Shown piece after piece: positions 55,457 through 64,000 of a stretch of DNA of 64,000 nucleotides. This DNA comes from Gnetum montanum (lineage: Eukaryota > Streptophyta > Gnetopsida > Gnetales > Gnetaceae). The stretch spans positions 771,375-835,374 of the forward strand of contig MNCI01007684.1 of assembly GCA_015680685.1 (NCBI GenBank), in the 5' to 3' direction. How positions within the stretch are numbered: the stretch's first letter is position 1; each line of letters begins with the position of its first letter. A model generated the notes under the pieces. It made no database searches. It had not been told where the DNA came from and saw only the letters and a program-made list of their open reading frames with translations. A program made the translations under genes and the position numbers.

Positions 55457-56512
55457 TTGGGTCCGATGGATCCAGTCAGCACCGATAGAAACACCCCCAA
55501 CAATGAAAACTTTGCAGCCGCCTTGACACAAGTCACACAGGCATTAAAACAAAAGAACACTTCACTGAGCTTGTATGACTTAGTCCTAACATCTCAGACA
55601 CATTGGGAAGCTCTAGTGTGCATGTTAACGTCAGTCCCGATAAGCGAGGACTTACCCCCAAACGAACCCTCCATCCATGCGGTGATGTTCTCACCTCACG
55701 GGACTACTCCCAAACCTCTAAGCTTTCATGATGACAACATCAAGGTGGATAAGAAAATGAAGGAGGTAACAACAGCCCCCATGTTCATAACAATCTATAT
55801 AAACCAGTTTAAAATACACAGGGTCCATGTAGACGATGGAGCTGCGACAAACGTTGTGCCGTACCACATCATTGAACAACTAGGACTTACTAAACTACTT
55901 AAACCAACCACGACTACATGTTTAAGGTCATTTAGTGGGTCACGCGTAATGGTGAAAGGCACAATAACCTTAGACTTCATAGCGGGAGATCAATTCCCAA
56001 CGTCTGCCAATTTCCTAGTAGTGGATGAGATGCCGAGGTTCAACCTAATATTGGGAAGACCCTGGTTAGCCCAACTGAGAGCTGTCTCTTCCCCCATACA
56101 TCAAGAAATTAACTTGCCTTATGAAGGTGGAGAAATCGTCATACACAATGAAGCGGCTACTCCTATTATCTCATTGCATATGGACACGGACCAAGGCTCG
56201 GAAGTTGAACTTGAAAAACCTAGCCGAAATAACGAGAATCTGCAACCATCAGTAAGCAGGAAATCTTCCGACATGGAACAAAAGCCTCCTCAAACAGAAA
56301 CGCCTATGCCTCCTCAAGTAGAAGCTAATATAGAGCTCTCTACGGACACTGAAATATCTGAAAACGCTAACACAAAAGACATTCCATTAGAAGTCCCTTG
56401 GGCCGAATTGCCATTTAATGTAATCAGTGAAGGGGACGCTGAATACCGAATCATACCTGTTGAAACATCGTCTAACATTAAAATGAAAAAAATCAAAAAA
56501 TTACTGAAATGA
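55457..56512 (+). CDS. pro: Element R aspartic protease region
   Basis: An open 351-codon segment in the gag frame. TQALKQKNTSLSLYDL is shared with L and M. The retropepsin loop is VHVDDGAATNVVPY, with DDG in place of DTG/DSG, and FNLILGRPWLAQLRAVSSPIHQEI follows. The acidic tail ends EYRIIPVE...KIKKLLK at TGA 56510. No RT follows in frame: RT begins 5.3 kb downstream, beyond the antisense gene. Ogre, a Tat relative, is known to have an intron between protease and RT; whether this block is spliced out is not shown here. Confidence 0.88.
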   Translation: MGPMDPVSTDRNTPNNENFAAALTQVTQALKQKNTSLSLYDLVLTSQTHWEALVCMLTSVPISEDLPPNEPSIHAVMFSPHGTTPKPLSFHDDNIKVDKKMKEVTTAPMFITIYINQFKIHRVHVDDGAATNVVPYHIIEQLGLTKLLKPTTTTCLRSFSGSRVMVKGTITLDFIAGDQFPTSANFLVVDEMPRFNLILGRPWLAQLRAVSSPIHQEINLPYEGGEIVIHNEAATPIISLHMDTDQGSEVELEKPSRNNENLQPSVSRKSSDMEQKPPQTETPMPPQVEANIELSTDTEISENANTKDIPLEVPWAELPFNVISEGDAEYRIIPVETSSNIKMKKIKKLLK

Positions 56513-57011
56513 TACTATCACTCTTAGTCCAAAATGACATTAAACTATAAAAAGTCCGAAATGACATTAAACTATCATGTCCGCAAAGACATAAAACTAG
56601 CCACGATCAGCAATGATCGGTTGACCGAGAAATCTATCTGTGTCCTCTAAAACATTTCCTGATTACGCACGGGGCCCGAAATGGCCATAAACTATGCATG
56701 GGGCCCGAAATGGCCATAAACTACGCATGGGGCCTGAAATGGCCATAAACTACGCATGGGGCCCGAAATGGCCATAAACTAGTACTTACTTTTCGTTTTA
56801 CTTTTATAATCACATTTCCATAATACACTTAGAATGGAAAATAAACCAAAATATGTTTACATTTCTATATCATGTTAAACTCAAAATCAACAAATATATA
56901 TATATAGTTATTACATACAATCAACCATTTCTGTTCATTCCACAATCTTCAAGTTATAGTTCCAGTATAAATCTGAGTCAAAAAACAACAAAACAAAAAA
57001 AGGCTAAAATG
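56513..57011 (+). repeat. Hairpin-TAAACTA minisatellite between R protease and the antisense gene
   Basis: 56525-56605 has three units with GTC/GAC stems. 56671-56785 has four units containing CCCGAAATGGCCATAAACTA with GGCC/GGCC stems and CGAAAT loops. From 56790 on the DNA is AT-rich to the end of the antisense gene. Confidence 0.85.
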
Positions 57012-60000
57012 CTAAACATTTGGGACATGACGATCGTCCCCCTTGGATCCACCAGCATCAGAGGTCCCTGCTCCATTGGGGCCAGCCCCTCCAGTTTCAT
57101 CGCCACCTTCATCCTGAAAAGACCAAAAAAAAAAGAAATAACCAACACAAGAATAAGTGAATGTCAAAATTTCAAACATTATTCAATCAACTAACTTCAT
57201 TAAGATGAAATGCTTACCATAGGAGATCCCCCCAAGCCAAATTCCAGTCGCCGCAGGATTTCCTCTTCGGAAACACTCGCCCAATCTATCCCATCGAGAC
57301 CCAAGTCAACATCTACTAGAGCCTTTCCCTTGTCAACATCCGACCAGGTGGGACGTTTCAAAGGGAACTCCCCCACTGACACCTCCCTAGAAGCGGTTGT
57401 TATCTGCCGTTTAGGAGATTCCATCTCTACAATTGTGTTTTGGGCGAATGTGTCAAAGGCAGAGCATAGACCAAGGCCTACCACAAACATTTCCAACTGT
57501 CGCTTCTCAATAGACACTTCTTTCAGCGATTTTTTATACTGGTGCTTGTGGTTCTTCTCATCTTGCCCCCATTTGCGTACTTTGGAGGCAAAAGCCTTCC
57601 AATCTTGGCATTTGGTGTTCAGCAATTCAATTTGGGCCCTGTGCTCCCCTAGTCTCTGTATCAATCCTGCGTGACAATTGAGTAGGTTCCAATACCTCGT
57701 ATACGTGATCTCGGAGGTCCACCAAGAGCGATCATTGTCTAATCTGGCTGCGGCGAATTCGTACCGGGCCTTCAGATCGTCACGTTCCACCGTCAGTTCA
57801 GAAACCTCTTTCTCTTTCGCCTGAATCTGGAGCCACAATTGCTCAATGGATTGCCTACACGTCCATACTGCTTTAGCATTGTGAACAAAGCCCTCTGCTA
57901 CCTCTTCGTAAACAGGTATGGGCACTTGTTCAACTTCTGGGGAAAGTGTGGGCAAGCTCTCTATGGTGACAGTCTCGGACGAATCCCACCTCAGTTGGGC
58001 ACCTATCCACAGGGAAAAGACAAACATTAGAACGGACAAAATCAAGCATCAAACTCTAACATAGTAAAGACCTTTGGAAGTTCCCACACCTATTTCAGGA
58101 TGGATCCCTTCGATCCACTCAACGACCTCTTCGGCCACACCAACTACGAAATCCCTTTTACTTGGCATTTCCATTCAAGTAAAAGGCCCATCAGGGCGCG
58201 ACGTGTTGACCTTTGGCGGTACTTCAGGGGGAATCTCTGGCTCCTTCTCAGGGATGGTCTCGCTCTCCTCTGAGTCAAATGAAAAATTCATGATGAGATA
58301 AAAATATATTAGGCTACACAACTAAGTAATGAGACATACCATTCCCTCCAGTCTCCTCCAGTGTGGGAGGGGCTCCAAGGTCCAAGTTACCTTTGAGAAA
58401 ATCACTGAACATCTCTTCAGTCTCCGCCTGATCATCTAGTGGTTTAGTGTCTCCAGTTCCTTCCCCCAGCACTTCAGTCCCTCCGGTCGGGTCAGTTAAC
58501 TCTTCCTCCTCAAGTATAGTCTACAAATCATGTCTCTTGACTTCTCAACACAAAACATATGAAGTTAGTTGCATACAGCCAGTAACCGTTAAAACTATCT
58601 GCAAGATAAGTGAAGTAAAGAAAATAAGAGGTTTACCAGGTATTTTAAAACAAATCCGCTTTACTTTGGGCTTTTCAATCTCACTGGTCTCCTCAGCTGT
58701 GCGGTCACGCTTCGCCAACTTTGATTTGGCTTTGCCTATTGTGTCCTTAACCACCCACTCCGCCTTCTTGGTAGCGTAGGGTATTTCATCCGGTTCCAAC
58801 CCTACACTGTTGAGCGTATGGAGGGAGGCGCCAGACGATCCACCCGTAGTGATCGTAAGGGATTCATCAATCCCCTCGGGGGCATCTTGGGACTTAGCTG
58901 TGTCAAATAAGTGGTTTACCCAAGGGCGGGATAACTGATTCCTATCGCGCAAAACAAATTTTTTCTCACCACAAACCACTAAAAATTTGGCCAAACGACG
59001 AACATAACCGGCAAAAAAGGCAAAGGTGAAATGGGACTGACCTTCTATGTTCGAATGCAGTCGCACTATCTCTTTAGTCATGCCCGATAATAAAAATTTA
59101 GCCCAGCTGTAGCGCACGCTAGCCTCTAGAACAGTGCGCATGACTCGCACTACTTCAACCCCGAGGCTCTTGACTTGCGATAGAGTCTTCAGAAACAGAC
59201 GTGCTCAAAATAAAGGGTAAAGCTCGTTGACTTCTTCAACTTTCGTTGTCCCCTGCATTGGAAATCCTTTGATGCCCTTTGTCACCCCTAACCAATCCTC
59301 TAAATCGCGGATCGTGTGAATTTCTTTGTGCGTCCTATCTAAGACAATCTTTATACCATCTGTAGGCACACCAAACAAATCTGCAAAAAATTGGGGCGAT
59401 AATACAAAAATTATTTTAACGCCCTTTATACGAGCGCTATAGCGAGAAACAGATTTGTCAAATGAATCCACGATCCCGATCATCTCCGCTATAGACACGT
59501 TCGGGCTAGGGGCCGTGAAGAGCACCATGAGGTCGGCATGTTTTAAACAGGCAATAATGGATGGTGGGGCTTTTACATGTAACCATTTCTGGGTCGCATC
59601 GGTTTCACCGAATTTTATAGAAAGAGTCATTTCAGTCCGCCCAGCCACAACAGAACCCCCACCAGAGATAGTGCCACCTGTAGAGACAAATCCAAAACCC
59701 TCATATTAGTTTAACACTTGGCGATTGAACAAACACATCACGACATCTAGAAAACATAGCCACTTACTCTCAATGTTAGATTTTGAAGTTCCGCCCAGAT
59801 CAGAAGCAGACGGAAAAATTGGTCCATTAGGGGACCAGTCGGCGTGCAACCATCCACGCGCAGTGCATTGTGCAAACGCCTTAGAAAATCTCTTGTGGAA
59901 GTTCTTCATGGCATCCCTTGTGTGGGCCAAAACGGTCCCGCGAAGCGTGGGACCCACCATGAACACCTCCAAAGCTGTGCGCGCCAATGCAAGCCCATCA

Positions 60001-61179
60001 TTGCCTGCGTAGGCCCCTTCTCGCGTAACTTTCGGCCTAAGGGAAGGCAAAAAACATGTGTTAAAACAAGAGCAAATATTTGAATGTAAAAAAGAGAGGA
60101 ACAACCAGAGCTAAAACGAAATTACCTTTCCACTCGGTATACTGTGCCGAGGGGATTCTGAAACAAGGTGTGTGCGCGGCCAGCTAGGAATAATGTGTCG
60201 TTGATATAGTTACGCCCCCGCGGCAGTCGGTCCCACACACGCGTCAATGGATGGGAAGATCTTGGACCACCGGGGGGAACACCCTCGACGACAAGTGGTC
60301 CTTCATCAATGTCATCCATAAATATTCTAATACCCTTCGCTGCACCGGGTAGCATGGCCTCGATGATGCTCCACGTCACATCCTCGCTCAGGTGGGACCA
60401 AATCACAACCCTGAAATGGTCTAGCATGAAAGCCAAAAATCCGTGGGCCCCGTCCCGAAACCAGACCCCATTGTTCTCAATGGTTAAATCTGGGGTCGGT
60501 TCACCACCCTCAATGGTGCCAAACCATGTCAACACCCCAACTAGCTCAGTCACTACAAGGGAAGGTTCAACGTCCCTGCAAGCCATTAAAACAACCCCAA
60601 AGATTAATCACACCGAACACTTCATTCGCGGAAAAATGTTTCTAACTGTTTACGCTCGACGTAGAGACAAACTGTTACGCTCGGCGTATACGCTGGGCAT
60701 AGAGACAAACTGTTACACTCGGCGTATACGCTGGGCGTACACGCTAAAAAATGTCTACACCGTACATAATACAAGACTTTATGCTGAACACGTTTACGCT
60801 ACGAAATATCCAACTTACGCTCAGCGTATACGCTGTGGAAACCCTTGGTGTATACGCCAAGCGTAGACCATCTACGCCAGGAGCTAGTACAAGTGTCTAC
60901 GCTCGGCGTATACGCCGAGCATATACGCCGACAATCGTCTACGCTAAACACCAAAAAACGAAGCCATGACAGTCTACGCTGAAAACAACACACGCGACGC
61001 TACGCTGGTACACTTCCCTGAACCCTTTACGCTCGGCGTATACGCCGAAACCCTGTATGCTAACTGTCTACGCTACAAAAACAGACGCGGAAAAATAAAC
61101 AAAAAACAGGGTCAAGAGCCTACCTGCTGGAAGATCCAGGCCATGCGAGAAGGCTCGGGCGGGGTATGCACTACAGCAT
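57012..61179 (-). pseudogene. Antisense eight-exon gene inside element R (FCP1-like N-terminus, coiled-coil C-terminus)
   Basis: Exons on the minus strand: 61179-61124, 60575-60126, 60036-59768, 59677-58637, 58543-58340, 58269-58090, 58002-57218, 57113-57012. Every intron is GT-AG; the sum is 3087 nt, exactly 1029 codons. Exons 1-4, 7 and 8 have the same lengths as in L. Residues about 19-169 resemble an FCP1/NIF phosphatase domain: LVVTELVGVLTWFG where DxDGxL is expected (both Asp replaced), NGVWFRDGAHGFLAFMLDHF, VVIWS, PLTRVWDRLP and NPLGTVY. Exon 4 carries QKWL, EMIGIVDSF, DLFGVPTDG, KGFPMQG and a SRPWVNHLFDTAKSQD segment. The acidic exons 5-6 are followed by exon 7, with a probable coiled coil (QLWLQIQAKEKEVSELTVER). 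Only about four in-frame stops (TAG in exon 1, TGA 59205 in exon 4, TAG in exon 5, one in exon 6) and no frameshift: least decayed copy. Function unknown. Confidence 0.82.
60650..61060 (-). repeat. GCGTATACGC palindrome cluster in intron 1 of the antisense gene (R)
   Basis: Exact copies at 60684, 60722, 60823, 60906 and 61036, mostly within the 20-mer GCGTATACGCCGAGCGTAAA (minus strand). 60901-60920, GCTCGGCGTATACGCCGAGC, is a perfect 20-bp palindrome. Confidence 0.9.
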
Positions 61180-61257
61180 CGCCTTGCTCTCCTCCACGAA
61201 TGTCAGCTCTGGTCCTTTCTTTCCTCGGCCTTCCATTTCCTTGCCCCTGCCCATCTC

Positions 61258-61500
61258 GGGGTATACGCTGTGGTTCCTTTGGTCGGCGTCTACGCTGGGG
61301 TTTTGCTCTGCGTTTACGCTATGTTCTCTCACGGCGTCTACACTGGGGACTCGCTCGGCATCTACGCTGGGGTTTCGCTCGGCGTTTACGCTATGTTCTC
61401 TCACGGTGTCTACGCTGTGGTTTCGCTCGGCGTCTACACTGGGGTTTCGCTCGGCATCTACGCTGGGGTTTTGCTCGCAGTTCACGCTCACGCTCGGAAA
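61258..61500 (-). repeat. GGCGTCTACGCTGGGG minisatellite in the antisense-gene leader (R)
   Basis: About nine units of roughly 24-33 bp (CGGCGTCTACGCTGGGGTTT, alternating with a CTATGTTCTCTCA spacer) lie between the antisense TATA box and exon 1. Confidence 0.85.
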
Positions 61501-61531
61501 GTCAAATGACAAATGAAGCCACTTTTTCCCC

Positions 61532-61539
61532 TTTTTATA
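61532..61539 (-). promoter_or_regulatory. TATA box of the antisense gene in R
   Basis: TATAAAAA on the minus strand, about 350 bp before the ATG at 61179. It matches the position of TATATAAG in L. It points away from RT, so this interval could act as a divergent promoter. Confidence 0.65.
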
Positions 61540-61840
61540 GCACGCCAACGCCGACGCTGACGCTAACACTTATGCCGCCGCCGCCCTTCGTTTTCCTTAC
61601 TTTTTACCTCGTTTTTCGTGCTTTTTCAGATTTGCTTTAAATTTTCAAAAAAATATATAAAAATTATATACATAAACTATATAAAACATAAAAATTTAGG
61701 CATTAAACTGCAGTTCGTTGCCCGGTAAGGCATTAAACTATCGTTCGTTGCTCGGTAAGGCATTAAACTGCCGTTTTACTGTCACATTAATCCACTGTCA
61801 TACATACACACTAAAGACTGCCAAAAGGCATAAAACGACC
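61540..61840 (+). repeat. Interval between antisense promoter and RT, with hairpin-ATTAAACT units (R)
   Basis: 61695-61780 has three units of GCC-CGGTAA-GGC followed by ATTAAACT, equivalent to 718-850 in L. 61560-61690 is AT-rich promoter-flanking DNA. Confidence 0.75.
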
Positions 61841-64000
61841 TCCGCTATCTTACCAGGCTCTCAATTTATTGACAGGAACTAGCCTAATGGATTGCAAGCG
61901 CTTAACTAAGCCGTTAGTTATTGATGGAGCATACGGCATGGTTGAAAGGAATATCGACATGAATCTCGTCCATGCGAGCTCATCAACAAACGACGCAATA
62001 ATAGCTTCAACATGGCAAACGGTTGACGACTATGAGGGTATGACAAAATCCCTCAACATAGAAGCCGAAAACATTACTGAAGATCCTCTAACCGAAACTC
62101 CCATCACCATGCCTGATGGGGAAATTAAAATTCTAAAATTAAGCGCATTACTAGAGCCGCATCTAGCTAGAGATATCGAAAACGTGCTTAGGAACAATAT
62201 GAAAGCGTTTGCTTGGTCCTATACAGACATGCCCGGACTAGACCCTCGTATCATCCAGCACAACATTATCCTTGATCCAAGACTAAGGCCAGTGAAACAG
62301 AAAGCACGAAAGGTCAAGCCCGAGGTAGCGTTAGCAGTTCGTAGTGAGATTACCAAGCTCTACCAAGCTGGTTTCATTAGGGCTGTTGATTACGCCGAGT
62401 GGGTGTCAAACATGGTTATAGTCCCAAAGAAGAACGGAAGTATCCGCCTATGCATTGACTTCCGAGACCTCAACGTAGCAACCATAAAAGATGACTTCCC
62501 CTTACCTAGCATTGATCAATTAGTTGACTCAACCGCTGGGCATGCCCTGTTATCTTTTATGGATGGGTTCTCGGGATATAACCAGATACGTATTAATCCA
62601 GAACACCAGCTCCAAACCATTTTTATGACACCTTGAGGAACCTTTTGTTACACAATGATGCCTTTCGGTCTCAAGAACGTTGGGGCCACATATCAAAGGG
62701 CGATGACATACATCTTCAGCCATTACATCTTACATTCGCTCAATGATTACATGGATGACATAGTGGTTAAATCAAAAACGTCAGAACAACATGTACAGTA
62801 TCTTGACTTAGTGTTAAAACGTTGTCTAAAATACAAACTAAGGCTTAACCCAAAGAAATGCGTCTTCGGCGTCAAGACAGGTAAACTGCTTGGATTCGTA
62901 ACCTCTAAAGCAGGGATACGGGTAGACCCCGATAAGGTTAAGGCCATTACAAACCTGAAATCACCTAGCAATCTAACCGAACTTCGAGGGCTACAAGGTC
63001 GATTACAGTTCATCAGGAGGTTCATAGAAAAATTGACAGAAAAACTAACACCTATGAATCACCTACTACGCAAAAATGTCCATTTTGAATGGACCCCGCA
63101 GTGCCAAGAAGCATTTGACAACATTAAAACGGCACTCGCTCGACTACCCATGGTGTACCCACCCAAAAACAACAAGCTGTTTTACATCTACCTGACCACA
63201 TCAGAATCATCAATCGCGTCTATGCTTTGCCAGAAACAAGATGACGAAACTGAAGTCCCTGTATACTACCTGAGCCATGCATTAGTTGCCCAAGAAAAAA
63301 GATACAACGATGTAGAGAAGTCATGTTTAGCTTTAGTTTTCTCTTTAAAGAAATGGCGACATTATCTTTTCCAAAATCAAGCTAACATAATTTGCAAAGA
63401 TAATGTACTCAGAGCTATAGCTATAAATATCTACGAATCAAGCAGGATAGCCCGTTGGAAGGCCATCATAGCTGAGTCTGACCTGCGCTACATGGCACAA
63501 TCGTCAGTCAAAGGCCAAGCCATAGCAAATCAAATGACTACGTCGCCAACACAAGATCTAGGTACAATAGAACCCGAATTCCCAGACAAAAATGTAAATG
63601 CAATAGATACGATGCCAGATAACTACGATGCCATTCTAAACTCCGATGGAGCATCCACCTCTCGAGGAGGAAGTGCTACCGTTGTAATCACATACCCCTC
63701 TAGGGAAATTAAACCTTTTGCTTCTCGCTTCAACTTTCATTGTACTAATAACATAGCAGAGTATGAAGGCCTCCTTAGAGGTCTCGCGACCGCACTAGCT
63801 TCGGACATTACACGGCTTGTAGTCAGAGGGGACTCACAATTAGTTGTAAACCAAGTCACCGACGTCTATACATGTAAAGCGCAACACTTACAACCATACT
63901 ATGATTTGGCTAAACACCTACTTAAACAATTCGAAAGCGTCGATGTCCAACACGTCTCCAGGAATGACAATACCATTGCAGACGCATTAGCAACCTTGGC
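61841..64000 (+). pseudogene. pol: Element R pol: RT, degenerate RNase H and archaeal-type RNase H (continues beyond window)
   Basis: Open from about 61841 (LPKGIKRPP, matching L) with one stop, TGA 62634-62636, where TGG is expected in the TPWGTF motif. RT: VIVPKKNGSIRLCIDFRDLN, DGFSGYNQI, MPFGLKN, catalytic YMDD at 62748-62759, LLGFV. First RNase H (63180-63370): IYLTTSESSIASML lacks the usual Asp, so it is a connection-type domain. Second RNase H (63625-63999): NSDGASTSRGG, AEYEGLL, RGDSQLVVN and DNTIADALA keep D-E-D-D. Dual RNase H with a dead first copy is the hallmark of Tat elements. Integrase should follow. This is the best-preserved pol here and was probably active recently. Confidence 0.92.

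Larger units (their letters stand above)
50805..64000 (+). mobile_element. Element R: Tat-type Ty3/gypsy retrotransposon, 5' part, plus strand
   Basis: 5' LTR 50805-52033, primer-binding site, minisatellite leader, gag-protease (52462-56512), minisatellite, antisense gene (61179-57012 on the minus strand), its promoter, minisatellite, then RT and two RNase H domains to the window end. Integrase and the 3' LTR lie beyond. The same block order occurs in L. CTAGG at 50800-50804 is the predicted left target duplication. Confidence 0.9.

Overview
This window is plant nuclear DNA made almost entirely of nested LTR retrotransposons. The organism is probably a seed plant with a large, repeat-rich genome. 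The evidence is Ty3/gypsy elements of the Tat type (an extra archaeal-type RNase H after RT), a decayed Ty1/copia element, and an intron-bearing fragment of the nuclear gene for THO complex subunit 5. I see no bacterial operons, rRNA, tRNA or CRISPR. I cannot name the species. Almost every reading frame carries in-frame stops, so most features are recently dead copies.

Layout. Positions 1-24960 hold a minus-strand Tat-type element (L, left end outside the window). Its gag is split by a complete element M (9399-21798, TSD GCACC on both sides). L itself sits in the gag of a plus-strand element B+ (24961-29673), whose 3' LTR abuts the interrupted RT of an older minus-strand element C (29674-about 33500). 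Positions 33500-42606 are AT-rich older DNA: a THO5 pseudogene (35410-38575), a copia remnant (38580-39620), two related LTRs (D1, D2) and a gag-like stretch. Positions 42607-50804 are a minus-strand sister of B+ (B-). Its 5' LTR is broken by a plus-strand Tat-type element R (50805 to the window end), a close relative of L. The window therefore reads roughly as a mirror image: L(-) B(+) C(-) ... B(-) R(+).

The most unusual content is in L, M and R. Each has gag and protease in one frame. L and R then carry, before RT, about 5 kb holding a complete gene on the opposite strand. I could assemble this antisense gene as eight exons with GT-AG introns (one GC donor), its own TATA box, and one continuous frame from ATG to stop in both L (1041 codons) and R (1029 codons). 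Six of eight exons are identical in length between L and R. The 1041-bp exon 4 has the same length even in the strongly divergent M copy. The protein starts with a region resembling an FCP1/NIF-type phosphatase domain whose catalytic aspartates are replaced, continues with unrecognised conserved regions, and ends with a probable coiled coil. Introns can survive retrotransposition here because the gene is antisense to the genomic RNA.

The antisense gene is bracketed by minisatellites whose units share one plan: a short hairpin followed by TTAAACT. The hairpin stems differ between arrays but stay self-complementary. In L and R, intron 1 of the antisense gene and the LTR U3 regions both carry clusters of the palindrome GCGTATACGC. 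B elements show a parallel arrangement: no pol, a large extra sense-strand ORF behind a conserved splice acceptor, and in B- a separate TATA promoter whose GATATC palindromes resemble those of the LTR promoter.

M is an internally deleted relative. The deletion joins the antisense gene to the integrase C-terminus. A 226-bp perfect inverted copy bracketed by single Ns (18415-18919) looks like an assembly artefact.
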